A DNA stretch of 64,000 nt, taken from NCBI GenBank assembly GCA_002345675.1, contig DDWL01000051.1:62001-126000 (forward strand). Reading direction: 5' to 3'. The translations under genes were made by a program, and so were the position numbers. Origin of the DNA: Bacteroidales bacterium UBA2287. GTDB lineage: Bacteria > Bacteroidota > Bacteroidia > Bacteroidales > Tenuifilaceae. The notes under the pieces were generated by a model that searched no databases, was not told the DNA's origin, and saw nothing but the letters and a program-made list of their open reading frames with translations. Of this stretch, positions 43,170 to 51,789 are shown one piece after another. The stretch's first letter is position 1, and every line of letters begins with the position of its first letter.

Positions 43170-43359
43170 TATTGGTTCCATCGAGATTTCGTCTCAGGGG
43201 ATTAAAAGGGAATGCCGTGCCCATCTTTAAAAAGAAGGAATTCGGCAACAGTTCCCGCTGCTGTAAGCTTCGTTACCAAATGAGCATTCGGGCCACTATT
43301 CATTTTAAAATGAGTGGGAAGGCGCTCAGGAGGGAAGCAAGTCAGAAGACCTGCCAATA
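43170..43359 (+). ncRNA. Cobalamin riboswitch aptamer
   Basis: A B12-sensing leader. P1 is closed by tattggt (43170-43176) and gccaata (43353-43359). Inside are gggaatgccgtgcccatc, ggcaacagttcccgctgctg, gtgggaaggcgc and the B12 box agcaagtcagaagacctgcc (43336-43355), in the order of the class I cobalamin aptamer. It should switch off downstream expression when adenosyl- or methylcobalamin is plentiful. It precedes a BtuB-like receptor and a BtuG-like lipoprotein. Confidence 0.95.
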
Positions 43360-43473
43360 CCTGCCATTTTTCAGATGCGCTTTCGGGACAAAAGCGAGGA
43401 TGAGTACCTTTTCATCCCACCCAACCCCAAATTCCTCGTATCTGTCGCTGTGGCAGAGTTGTTAGTGAGCCAA

Positions 43474-43530
43474 AAACAGGCGGCATTAGGAGGATTAGTC
43501 TGCCATAACGAAACCTCCTTGCCCCTGTTT
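43474..43530 (+). promoter_or_regulatory. Probable expression-platform hairpin of the riboswitch
   Basis: Arms aaacaggcggcattaggagg (43474-43493) and cctccttgcccctgttt (43514-43530) form a long imperfect stem between the aptamer and the btuB-like ATG. There is no T run after it, so it is not a clear terminator. It could sequester sequence needed for translation or make an RNA that competes with the aptamer; which one cannot be told here. Confidence 0.45.
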
Positions 43531-43553
43531 AGGTTAATTAAATAGGAAAAAAG

Positions 43554-45527
43554 ATGGTTAGGTTGATTCGTATTTCGGTTTTATGTGTATTTCTACTCGA
43601 ATTGTCGCCAATGGCATATTCGCAGAGCATTGCAACCGATACCATCGAAATTGAAAGCATTTCAATTTATCGAAATCGAAACAGTATCGACTATATTCCG
43701 GGAACCAAGGTCGAATCGATTGATTCAATGGTTTTTAAGGAAAAATCGTTTTTGAGCCTTGCGGAACTGCTTGGCGAAAATAGTCCAATTTTTATAAAGA
43801 CCTATGGTCGTGGAGCGACGGCTACAGCATCGTTTCGAGGAACAGGGGCTTCGCATACGCAGGTTTTTTGGAATGGCCTCAAAATTAACTCTCCCATGAG
43901 TGGGCAAGTCGATTTTTCTCAAATCCCTTTGTATTTTATTGATAATGTGAGCATTCATTTTGGTCAGTCGTCGATGAACTTTGGAAGCGGAGGCCTTGGT
44001 GGCTCGGTGAACTTGGGGAGTAGTCCCGATTGGAACAAGAAAAATGGAGCAAAAATTTATCAGTCGGTTGGTAGTTATGGATCATACTCAACTGGAGTAA
44101 ATGCAACGTATGGAAATAGAAAGGTTAAAGTGCAAACGAGGATTTTCAGAGAGAGTTCGCAAAACAATTTTGCATACCGAAACAAGGCAAGGTCTGGCTA
44201 CCCAACGGAGATACAGGAAAATGCAGATTACCATAACTATGGAGTATTGCAAGAGGCATACTATCGTCCAAATGCTAAAAATGTAGCTTCGTTTCGACTT
44301 TGGGTACAGCAGAACGAAAGGGGAATTCCTCGCCTTATGTCGAATTACTCGGTGGCTGAAAGAAATAGGCAAAGCGATAAGAATTTAAACTCCGTTTTCG
44401 ATTGGAGTTACTATGGCAACTCAACCAAAATGCTTATTTCAACAGGAATATCAGCATTAAATCTAAACTATTTTTATAGTAAGTATTCGAACGAAAATTT
44501 TGAGCAACCCATTATAAATGCCGAAAGCCAGTCGTTTAGCTGGAGTAATAGGACAGGGTTCGAAAAGGATGTTTTAAAATGGCTACAAGCATCTATCGAT
44601 TTAACGAATAGTTACCAAAAAGTGTCGAGCAGTGACCTAATTCTTCTGACAGGTTACGTTGGCGAGCAGTATCAAACTGCAATTAGAACGAAGCTAATTG
44701 CTACGCCTAATGAGCGGGTTTCGCTGTCGCTTCTGTTAAACGAGGAGTTACAGAGGAGCAAACCTTCGCCTTTTATGCCATCTTTTTCGGTTGAATATAA
44801 AGTTTTTAAAAATGCCGACATAAAGCTAAAAGGTGCTATTGCACGTAACTACCACTACCCTTCGTTAAACGATTTATACTGGCATCCCGGAGGAAACAGC
44901 AAACTTTTACCCGAAAGCGGATTAACCTATGAAAGTGGAATTCAATTTTCGAGCAAACCATCGAATTTTAAAGCAGACATAGATATAACTTTGTTTGCTT
45001 CGAAAATTGAAAACTGGATAATGTGGTTGCCCCATTTAAAGGGTTACTGGGAGCCAATAAATTTGCAGTTGGTTAAAGCGCAAGGCGCAGAGGCATCGGT
45101 TTTAATTGTTAGCAAAGTTGAAAGGGTAACGCTCAAACTTCAGGGAAACTACAGTTACACTCGCTCCTCTATTGAAAATGCAGGTGGCACCATTCGGCCC
45201 GAATCGCACGGAAAGCAGCTTCCTTTTATTCCTGTTCACTCGGGTGGTATTGTTGTTAATGCATTGTGGAATAATTTCTACCTTGTTTACTCATTCACTC
45301 ACTTCTCCGAACGTTTTACCACCACAAGTAATAACCCCAACTCGTTTCGAAGGCTTTACCCATACTACATGAGTAGTGCCTCGATTGGGAAAGATTTTTC
45401 GGCTTTTAAAAGCCGATTTGGTCTTCAACTCAGAGTCGACAATTTACTCGACGAGAGTTACCAGTCAATCCTTTGGCGCCCAATGCCCGGGAGAAACTAC
45501 AGTCTTCTTTTCCGTATAGAATTATAG
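43554..45527 (+). CDS. btuB: TonB-dependent outer-membrane receptor for cobalamin (BtuB-like)
   Basis: A 657-residue receptor. A signal peptide (residues 1-23) is followed by a plug domain (SLAELLGENSPIFIKTYGRG, SFRGTGASHTQVFWNGLKIN, GSGGLGGSVNLGSS) and a beta-barrel to the C-terminus, which ends in a phenylalanine-rich strand (NYSLLFRIEL). It imports vitamin B12 across the outer membrane using TonB energy. The specificity is assigned from the cobalamin riboswitch upstream and the propeller lipoprotein 10 bp downstream. It lacks the extra N-terminal domain of SusC-type receptors. Confidence 0.9.
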   Translation: MVRLIRISVLCVFLLELSPMAYSQSIATDTIEIESISIYRNRNSIDYIPGTKVESIDSMVFKEKSFLSLAELLGENSPIFIKTYGRGATATASFRGTGASHTQVFWNGLKINSPMSGQVDFSQIPLYFIDNVSIHFGQSSMNFGSGGLGGSVNLGSSPDWNKKNGAKIYQSVGSYGSYSTGVNATYGNRKVKVQTRIFRESSQNNFAYRNKARSGYPTEIQENADYHNYGVLQEAYYRPNAKNVASFRLWVQQNERGIPRLMSNYSVAERNRQSDKNLNSVFDWSYYGNSTKMLISTGISALNLNYFYSKYSNENFEQPIINAESQSFSWSNRTGFEKDVLKWLQASIDLTNSYQKVSSSDLILLTGYVGEQYQTAIRTKLIATPNERVSLSLLLNEELQRSKPSPFMPSFSVEYKVFKNADIKLKGAIARNYHYPSLNDLYWHPGGNSKLLPESGLTYESGIQFSSKPSNFKADIDITLFASKIENWIMWLPHLKGYWEPINLQLVKAQGAEASVLIVSKVERVTLKLQGNYSYTRSSIENAGGTIRPESHGKQLPFIPVHSGGIVVNALWNNFYLVYSFTHFSERFTTTSNNPNSFRRLYPYYMSSASIGKDFSAFKSRFGLQLRVDNLLDESYQSILWRPMPGRNYSLLFRIEL

Positions 45528-45537
45528 CCCAAATGCA

Positions 45538-46614
45538 ATGCGAAAAATACTTCATTTAACAATTTACATTTTTACTGCAATTGCATTTACAAGCTGCATG
45601 AACGATGAGGTTTTACCCGTTTCGCCAGTCGACCTATTTGGAAGCCGTGGAGTTTTTATTGTGAATGAGGGGAACTACTTGTACGGAAATTCAACCCTTT
45701 CGTACTACGACATTAACACGAAAGAGGTAATTAACGATATTTTTTCGGCTGCAAACGGCATTCCCCTTGGCGATGTGGCTTACAACATGGTTATTCGAAA
45801 TGGAAAAGGCTATCTGGTTGTCAACAACTCGGGCTGTGTTCATGTAATCGATGCCAATACAATCCTTCTCGAAAAAACCATTGAGGGGTTAACTTCTCCA
45901 CGAAATATTCTTTTCCTAAACGACAATACAGCTCTTGTTAGCGACCTTTACGCTCGAGGCATTAGCATTGTTAATGTTATGAGTAGTGAGGTTGTGGGCA
46001 AAATTAAAACTGGAAGTTTAAGCATGCCTTTTTACCAACACCCAACCGAAAATTTATTACGAATTGGCAATCGAATTTTCACCAATTGCTGGAGTTACGA
46101 CAACAAAGTGCTGGTAATTGATGCAGAGAGTTTAACCGTTATCGATTCGGTTGAAGTTGGAATTCAGCCAATGCAAATGGTTGCCGATGCCAACGGCAAA
46201 ATATGGGTAATGAACGATGGAGGTTACTTTGGAAGTCCCTTTGGTGCCGAGAAACCTTCGCTAATGCGACTAAATGCTCAAACCCTCGAGGTTGAACTAC
46301 GGTTAAATTTTGCTTCGCAAATGGATAGGGTAGGCCAAATGGCAACAAATCCTGCTGGCGATACGCTTTACTATATTTGTAACCATTTATATAGAATGCC
46401 AGTTAACAGTGAAATGCTTGCGCCAACTCCTTTTGTGTCTCGAAGTGGTCGTAATTTCAGAGCATTGGGAGTCGATCTAGCAACAGGAACTGTTTTTATA
46501 TCCGATGCCTCCGACTACATGAGCGAGGGCGATATTTACGTTTATACATCAACGGGCGTGGCTGTCGATACCTTTAGGGTAGGAGTAATACCAACAAATT
46601 TTTGCTTTAATTAG
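45538..46614 (+). CDS. Surface beta-propeller lipoprotein, BtuG-like B12 scavenger
   Basis: A 358-residue lipoprotein with lipobox FTSC (Cys20). Residues 35-355 consist of roughly 45-residue repeats of beta strands typical of a seven-bladed YncE/DUF5074-type propeller (e.g. YLVVNNSGCVHVIDANTI, NTALVSDLYARGISIVNV, KVLVIDAESLTVIDSVEVG). In Bacteroides, BtuG is a surface propeller that binds B12 extremely tightly and docks on BtuB. Position directly after a btuB-like gene under a cobalamin riboswitch supports the same job. The gene symbol is left blank, since the match is by architecture and context. Confidence 0.85.
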   Translation: MRKILHLTIYIFTAIAFTSCMNDEVLPVSPVDLFGSRGVFIVNEGNYLYGNSTLSYYDINTKEVINDIFSAANGIPLGDVAYNMVIRNGKGYLVVNNSGCVHVIDANTILLEKTIEGLTSPRNILFLNDNTALVSDLYARGISIVNVMSSEVVGKIKTGSLSMPFYQHPTENLLRIGNRIFTNCWSYDNKVLVIDAESLTVIDSVEVGIQPMQMVADANGKIWVMNDGGYFGSPFGAEKPSLMRLNAQTLEVELRLNFASQMDRVGQMATNPAGDTLYYICNHLYRMPVNSEMLAPTPFVSRSGRNFRALGVDLATGTVFISDASDYMSEGDIYVYTSTGVAVDTFRVGVIPTNFCFN

Positions 46615-46693
46615 AATTGGTTTGTAAATTTGATAGTGATTCCTGACCAAAAGAGGGTTAATGAATATTTTAGCAGCACTAAAAATTTTTTAA

Positions 46694-47005
46694 ATGTCTA
46701 AAGTCGAAGTTATTGAGGCGCTTAAATTATATGTTAGATTGTTAAAATCGGAAGGTATATTGGTCGACAAGGCCTTTCTATATGGAAGCTATTTAACCGA
46801 TTCAGCAACACCAGATAGTGATATAGATTTAATGATTGTGACTGAGAATGAAAATGACGATTATTTAGCAGGGAAAATTTGGAAATTAACAAGAAAAATA
46901 AACTCTAAAATTGAGCCATTTCTTGTTGGCAAAAATAAATTTTATAGTAACGATAATTCACCATTAGTTGATTTAGTTAAAAGAACTGGTCTCGAAATAA
47001 GTTGA
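46694..47005 (+). CDS. Minimal nucleotidyltransferase (MNT) domain protein
   Basis: A 103-residue protein with the minimal NTase core AFLYGSYLTDSATPDSDIDLMIV: Gly31-Ser32 and Asp43-x-Asp45. Such MNT proteins are often antitoxins that adenylylate a partner HEPN toxin. No HEPN ORF lies within 300 bp on either side, so it is either orphaned or works with a distant partner. Its codons are more AT-rich than those of adjacent genes, hinting at recent arrival. Confidence 0.75.
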   Translation: MSKVEVIEALKLYVRLLKSEGILVDKAFLYGSYLTDSATPDSDIDLMIVTENENDDYLAGKIWKLTRKINSKIEPFLVGKNKFYSNDNSPLVDLVKRTGLEIS

Positions 47006-47112
47006 AATATTACTGGTGATGCTTTAATCCAAAATCCCACTTAATGTGCATTCAATCATTCAAAATAAGTAACCTGAATAAAGAATTTATGGACAGGCTT
47101 TAACTAGTCAAT

Positions 47113-47337
47113 TTACTTTTTTCGTGCGGTTTTAAAAATGCCATAAACGCTCATGGCAAATGCAGCAAAAGCAATTGCTGCCGATAGTACTAGTAGCCAT
47201 GTATTCCTTTCGCCGGTTTGCACTCGAAGCCAAATCCATATAACCAAAACTGCAATTGCAGCTATAAACATAACAAACGAGCGTACTCCAAAAAAAGACG
47301 TAGGAGTAGTTCTATGTGTGCGACGAATGGGTGACAT
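47113..47337 (-). CDS. Small membrane protein of unknown function
   Basis: A 74-residue protein: a basic N-terminus (MSPIRRTHRTTPTS), two hydrophobic helices (about 17-38 and 46-66) and a KTARKK tail. The opposite-strand frame over the same DNA has less plausible composition. A -7 element TACCTTTG on its own strand (47360-47367), with a TTTG 17 bp upstream of it, supports transcription in this direction. I do not recognise the family. Confidence 0.6.
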   Translation of the reverse strand: MSPIRRTHRTTPTSFFGVRSFVMFIAAIAVLVIWIWLRVQTGERNTWLLVLSAAIAFAAFAMSVYGIFKTARKK

Positions 47338-47674
47338 AATGATTGGTTTTATTGAAACGCAAAGGTATAAAAGAAACGCTAACTCAAAATGCTAATGTTT
47401 TTCTATTTCTACTATCACAATAGTTCGTTAGTGTTTAGCATTTGCCTGATTATACGAAGGATACGTAATGGCTGCATGCTTAATTATTGTTTTGACAATC
47501 AATAATTTGCGCCTTTGCGTCTCTGCGTGAAATAAAAATTTCCCGAGTTAATGCTATCATTAAGGAATCACCATAATCAAACTAAGCCCTCTTTTCCCAT
47601 TTGTAAGTTTTTTTGGTTATTTTTGCTCCGCTTAAAGTAAATCTATCGAATTCAACTATAATACATTAATCCCC
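47338..47674. other. Gene-less gap between the small membrane protein and glyS
   Basis: 337 bp without a convincing ORF. It carries the promoter of the upstream minus-strand gene (47360-47388) and a short tract tttgcgcctttgcgtctctg (from 47506) that resembles the 'ctgcg' repeats at 54680-54990. A -7-like TATTTTTG (47618-47625) lies 50 bp before glyS. Confidence 0.55.
47360..47388 (-). promoter_or_regulatory. Candidate promoter of the small membrane protein gene
   Basis: On the minus strand: TTTG (47388-47385), a 17-bp spacer and TACCTTTG (47367-47360). The -7 box matches the Bacteroidota consensus exactly; the spacer is 2 bp short. Confidence 0.45.
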
Positions 47675-49225
47675 ATGACCCAAGAGGAACTTTTTAAAAA
47701 GCTTATTGCTCACTGCAAGGAGTACGGTTTTGTTTTTCAGAGCAGCGAAATTTACGATGGCCTTAGCGCTGTGTACGATTACGGACAAAATGGTGTTGAA
47801 CTTAAGAATAACATTCGCCGTTACTGGTGGGAAGCAATGACTCGTCTTAACGAGAATATTGTAGGACTCGATGCTGCAATTTTTATGCATCCTCAAACGT
47901 GGGTTGCCTCGGGTCACGTTGGGGCATTTAACGATCCGCTTATCGACAACAAGGACAGTAAAAAGCGTTACCGTGCCGATGTTCTTATTGAGGACTGGAT
48001 GGCAAAGCAAGAAGAGAAAGTAATCAAGGAGGTTGAAAAGGCTGCAAAACGTTTTGGCGACAGCTTTAACGAAGAAATGTTTCGCCAAACTAACCCAAGG
48101 GTTATGGAGGTTCTCGAAAAAATATCGACTGTAAACTCCCGAATGGTTAAGGCGCTCGATGCTAACGACCTACCTGAAGTTAAGAAGATTATTGAGGATT
48201 GCGAAATTGTTTGCCCCATTTCGGGCTCACGCAACTGGACCGAGGTTCGTCAGTTTAACCTAATGTTCGACACAAAAATGGGTTCGGTTTCCGACGACGC
48301 CAGTACAATTTACCTTCGCCCCGAAACGGCTCAGGGAATATTTGTGAATTACCTTAACGTGCAAAAAACTGGACGTATGAAGGTTCCCTTTGGAATTGCT
48401 CAGGTTGGAAAAGCCTTCCGTAACGAAATTGTTGCCCGTCAGTTTATTTTCCGCATGAAGGAGTTTGAGCAAATGGAAATGCAGTTCTTTGTTCGCCCTG
48501 GCGAGGAGATGAAGTGGTACGAGTTCTGGAAGGAGAAGCGTATGCGCTGGCACAAGGCAATGGGGCTTGGCGACCAAAAGTACCGTTTTCATAAGCACGA
48601 AAAATTGGCACATTACGCCAATGCAGCTTCCGATATTGAGTTTCAGTTTCCCTTTGGCTTTAAAGAGGTTGAGGGCATACACTCCCGCACCGACTTCGAC
48701 TTGAGCAGCCACCAAAAGCATTCGGGTAAAAAGTTACAGTACTTCGACCCCGAAACAAACGAAAGTTATGTACCATACGTTGTTGAAACGTCCATTGGTC
48801 TCGACCGAACTTTCCTACTTATCCTTTCGTCGGCTTACACCGAGGAAAAACTTACAAAGGAGGACGGATCAATCGACGAGCGCATTGTCCTTCGCATTCC
48901 TCCAGCACTTGCCCCAGTTAAACTTGCTGTTTTTCCCTTGGTTAAAAAGGATGGACTTCCCGAAAAGGCTCGCATAATAATGGACGATCTTAAATTCGAT
49001 TTTGCCTGCCAGTACGAAGAAAAGGACACTATTGGAAAGCGCTATCGCCGTCACGATGCCATTGGAACACCATTCTGCGTAACCATCGATCACCAAACGC
49101 TCGAGGACGACACCGTAACCATTCGTCACCGCGATACCATGGAGCAAGAGAGAGTTCCCGCTTCACGCCTCCGCGAAATTATGGAGGAAAAGGTGAGCAT
49201 GAGAAAACTGTTGATGAGTATTTAA
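47675..49225 (+). CDS. glyS: Glycyl-tRNA synthetase (alpha2 type)
   Basis: A 516-residue class II synthetase charging tRNA-Gly. It has the N-terminal KKLIAHCKEYGFVFQSSEIY and the GlyRS block VYDYGQNGVELKNNIRRYWW, class II motif 2 (RNEIVARQFIFRMKEFEQME) and motif 3 (ETSIGLDRTFLLIL), and an anticodon-binding domain from about 405. Length fits the eukaryote/archaea-like dimeric form, not the alpha/beta form. It is followed by a short repeat array. Confidence 0.97.
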   Translation: MTQEELFKKLIAHCKEYGFVFQSSEIYDGLSAVYDYGQNGVELKNNIRRYWWEAMTRLNENIVGLDAAIFMHPQTWVASGHVGAFNDPLIDNKDSKKRYRADVLIEDWMAKQEEKVIKEVEKAAKRFGDSFNEEMFRQTNPRVMEVLEKISTVNSRMVKALDANDLPEVKKIIEDCEIVCPISGSRNWTEVRQFNLMFDTKMGSVSDDASTIYLRPETAQGIFVNYLNVQKTGRMKVPFGIAQVGKAFRNEIVARQFIFRMKEFEQMEMQFFVRPGEEMKWYEFWKEKRMRWHKAMGLGDQKYRFHKHEKLAHYANAASDIEFQFPFGFKEVEGIHSRTDFDLSSHQKHSGKKLQYFDPETNESYVPYVVETSIGLDRTFLLILSSAYTEEKLTKEDGSIDERIVLRIPPALAPVKLAVFPLVKKDGLPEKARIIMDDLKFDFACQYEEKDTIGKRYRRHDAIGTPFCVTIDHQTLEDDTVTIRHRDTMEQERVPASRLREIMEEKVSMRKLLMSI

Positions 49226-49226
49226 G

Positions 49227-49341
49227 AGCAGTTCGCAGTCGGCAGTCGGCAGTCTACAGTCCACAGTCGGCAATTGGCAGTTCACAGTCGGCATTTGCAG
49301 ATTGAAGACTGAGAACTGAAGACTGAGAACTGAAGACTGAG
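49227..49341. repeat. Short-period direct-repeat tract
   Basis: About 115 bp of repeats built on two related units: (a/g)cagtcggc-type steps (49235-49292) and gaactgaagactgag-type steps (49302-49340). No spacer uniqueness and no ORF. It ends just before the GTG start of the glycosyltransferase and may include its leader. Confidence 0.75.
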
Positions 49342-49346
49342 ATAAG

Positions 49347-50645
49347 GTGCCCAAAGTCCTAATCATATCGTACTACTGGCCGCCAGCAGGCGGAAGCGGA
49401 GTTCAGCGATGGCTGAAGTTCGTTAAGTATTTGCGCGATTATGGATGGGAGCCTGTTGTTTATACTGCATCAAATCCCGAAGCGCCCACTTTCGACGAAA
49501 CGCTAATTGCCGAAATTCCCATTGGGGTCGAAACCATTAAAGGCAAAGCCTTCGAGCCATATTCTATTTACAAAGCCCTGTTTGGCTTTAAGAGAAAAAA
49601 AATTGGGGTTGGCTTTGCTGGGCTCGAAAGAAAGAGTTTCTTTTCGAAAGTTGCTGTTTGGATTCGTGGAAACCTTTTTATTCCCGATGCTCGAATGCTT
49701 TGGATTAAACCTTCGGTTCGAAAGCTGACTAAGTATTTAAAGGAAAATCCAGTCGATATAATCGTTTCAACTGGACCTCCCCATAGTACTCACTTAATTG
49801 CACGTAACTTAAAACGAAAGTTGAACATTCCTTGGGTTGCTGATTTTCGCGATCCTTGGACTAATATCGACTTTTACCATCAGCTTAGGCTGACAAAGTT
49901 CGCCGATTCAGTTCACCGAAAAATGGAACTTTCGGTGCTAAAAGAGTGCGATGCTGCCGTTACGGTTACTCCTTCGTGGCAAGCCGATTTTCCCGAAAGG
50001 TTCGAAAACAAGATGCATGTAATTCAAAATGGCTTCGATTCTGCTGATTTTTCGACAGAAAATGGGGTTGCTCTCGATAAAGATTTTACCATAACCCATG
50101 TTGGCGTTGTGCCACCCGATAGAAATTGTGTAAGCCTTTGGTCTGCTATTGCCCAAATGGCGGCTGAAAATTCTGATTTTAAAAAAGCACTAAAACTTCG
50201 ATTTGTTGGTCAGGTCGACAGTTCTGTAATAGCAAGTCTCGAGTCGCTGAACTTAATGGCTAATGTTGAGATTACAGGATTTGTTTCTCACCAAAAGGCT
50301 TTGGAATACCAAATGTCGTCGCAGGTGCTTTTACTTCTGGTCAATAATTCGCCAAATGCAAAGGGAATTCTTACGGGGAAAGTTTACGAGTATTTGGCTG
50401 CAAAGCGCCCAATTCTTGCTGTTGGCCCATTGGGTGGCGATTTAGATAACCTTTTAAACGAAACCAAAGCTGGCAAATGCCTTCCTTTCGACAGTACCAG
50501 TTCAATACGCGAAGGTTTGCAATGGTTTTGGGAAGGGTACTCTTTGGGTTGGGGTAACTTCAATCCCCAAGAGGCAAATCGCTACTCTCGTAAAGAGTTA
50601 ACTGGTAAAATGGTTTCGATTTTTAATGATTTGATAAAAAAATAG
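49347..50645 (+). CDS. Glycosyltransferase family 4-like protein
   Basis: A 432-residue GT-B protein: VLIISYYWPPAGGSGVQRW at the N-terminus, VSTGPPHSTHLIARNLKRK and IPWVADFRDPW in the first domain, and GILTGKVYEYLAAKRPILAVG (donor-side Glu region) in the second. The start is GTG at 49347, since no ATG fits the conserved N-terminus. It lies 9 bp before the UDP-GlcNAc epimerase gene, so the pair probably adds an amino sugar to a surface polysaccharide. Confidence 0.88.
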   Translation: MPKVLIISYYWPPAGGSGVQRWLKFVKYLRDYGWEPVVYTASNPEAPTFDETLIAEIPIGVETIKGKAFEPYSIYKALFGFKRKKIGVGFAGLERKSFFSKVAVWIRGNLFIPDARMLWIKPSVRKLTKYLKENPVDIIVSTGPPHSTHLIARNLKRKLNIPWVADFRDPWTNIDFYHQLRLTKFADSVHRKMELSVLKECDAAVTVTPSWQADFPERFENKMHVIQNGFDSADFSTENGVALDKDFTITHVGVVPPDRNCVSLWSAIAQMAAENSDFKKALKLRFVGQVDSSVIASLESLNLMANVEITGFVSHQKALEYQMSSQVLLLLVNNSPNAKGILTGKVYEYLAAKRPILAVGPLGGDLDNLLNETKAGKCLPFDSTSSIREGLQWFWEGYSLGWGNFNPQEANRYSRKELTGKMVSIFNDLIKK

Positions 50646-50654
50646 TATTCGTTT

Positions 50655-51728
50655 ATGAAAATTTTAACTGTAGTTGGGGCTCGTCCTCAGTTTGTTAAGG
50701 CTGCTGCCGTAAGCCGAGTGTTTTCGCAAAGAGGCATCGAAGAAGTCCTTTTGCATACTGGCCAGCATTTCGATCATAATATGTCGCAGGTTTTTTTCGA
50801 CGAAATGCAAATTCCCACACCTAAGTATAATCTCGATATACATGGGCTAACTCATGGCGCCATGACTGGCCGAATGCTTGAGGGAATTGAGGGCGTAATT
50901 ATGCAGGAAAAGCCCAACCTAGTTATGGTTTACGGTGACACCAACAGCACATTTGCCGGAGCGCTTGCAGCTAAAAAACTTCATACGCGTGTTGCTCACG
51001 TTGAGGCAGGATTGCGTTCGTTTAACATGCGAATGCCCGAAGAGATTAACCGCATTCTTACCGATCGAATTTCGGATTGGCTATTCTGCCCAACCGAAAA
51101 TGCTGTTGAAAACCTTAAACTCGAGGGGTTCGACAACATTCCCGCTATGGTTCTAAATGTTGGCGACGTAATGCAAGATGCAGCACTTTTTTACTCAAAA
51201 ATATCGCAGCAAAAATCGACTATTGCTTCAGCCATCGAACTTAATCAAACCTTTGTTCTTGCTACAATTCATAGGCAAGAAAACACCGACTCAATCGAAA
51301 GGCTTTCCCAAATAATCGATGGGCTAAACTTGTTAAATAAAGAAATGCAAGTCATTGTGCCTCTTCACCCTAGAACACGAGAGTATATAAACAAAACTTC
51401 CATTGCGCCCGAGTTTACAATTATCGACCCTGTTGGCTATTTCGATATGATTGAGCTGCTAAAACGTTGCTCGCTGGTTATAACCGACAGCGGGGGATTG
51501 CAAAAGGAAGCCTTTTTCTTTGCAAAACCTTGCGTTACGCTTCGTAACGAAACCGAGTGGGTTGAATTAGTCGAGAATGGCTTCAATATACTTTCAGGTG
51601 CAAATAGCTACAATATTTATAGCATGTCGTCGCTAATGCTCGAAGGAGAATTCGAATTCGATGTTGACCTATACGGAAATGGGAAAGCTTCGGAGCAAAT
51701 TGCCGATGCGCTTTTAAATTATGCTTAG
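50655..51728 (+). CDS. wecB: Non-hydrolysing UDP-N-acetylglucosamine 2-epimerase
   Basis: A 357-residue enzyme that interconverts UDP-GlcNAc and UDP-ManNAc in the cytoplasm. Motifs are GARPQFVKAAAVS, TGQHFDHNMSQVFF, VYGDTNSTFAGALAA, HVEAGLRSFNMRMPEEINR and LVITDSGGLQKEA, all typical of WecB/MnaA. It supplies ManNAc for surface glycan or for onward oxidation; the neighbouring glycosyltransferase is a likely partner. No UDP-ManNAc dehydrogenase (wecC) is nearby. Confidence 0.95.
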   Translation: MKILTVVGARPQFVKAAAVSRVFSQRGIEEVLLHTGQHFDHNMSQVFFDEMQIPTPKYNLDIHGLTHGAMTGRMLEGIEGVIMQEKPNLVMVYGDTNSTFAGALAAKKLHTRVAHVEAGLRSFNMRMPEEINRILTDRISDWLFCPTENAVENLKLEGFDNIPAMVLNVGDVMQDAALFYSKISQQKSTIASAIELNQTFVLATIHRQENTDSIERLSQIIDGLNLLNKEMQVIVPLHPRTREYINKTSIAPEFTIIDPVGYFDMIELLKRCSLVITDSGGLQKEAFFFAKPCVTLRNETEWVELVENGFNILSGANSYNIYSMSSLMLEGEFEFDVDLYGNGKASEQIADALLNYA

Positions 51729-51789
51729 CATATTTGTAATCAAATTGAATCAAAAGCCTATATTAGCTTATATTTTGAATTGCTAAGGC

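Noticed and set aside
46630..46698. Short in-frame stretch before the MNT gene, tested as a HEPN remnant
   Set aside because: Only about 22 codons with no HEPN motif; the stop falls at the MNT start, and chance is the simpler explanation.
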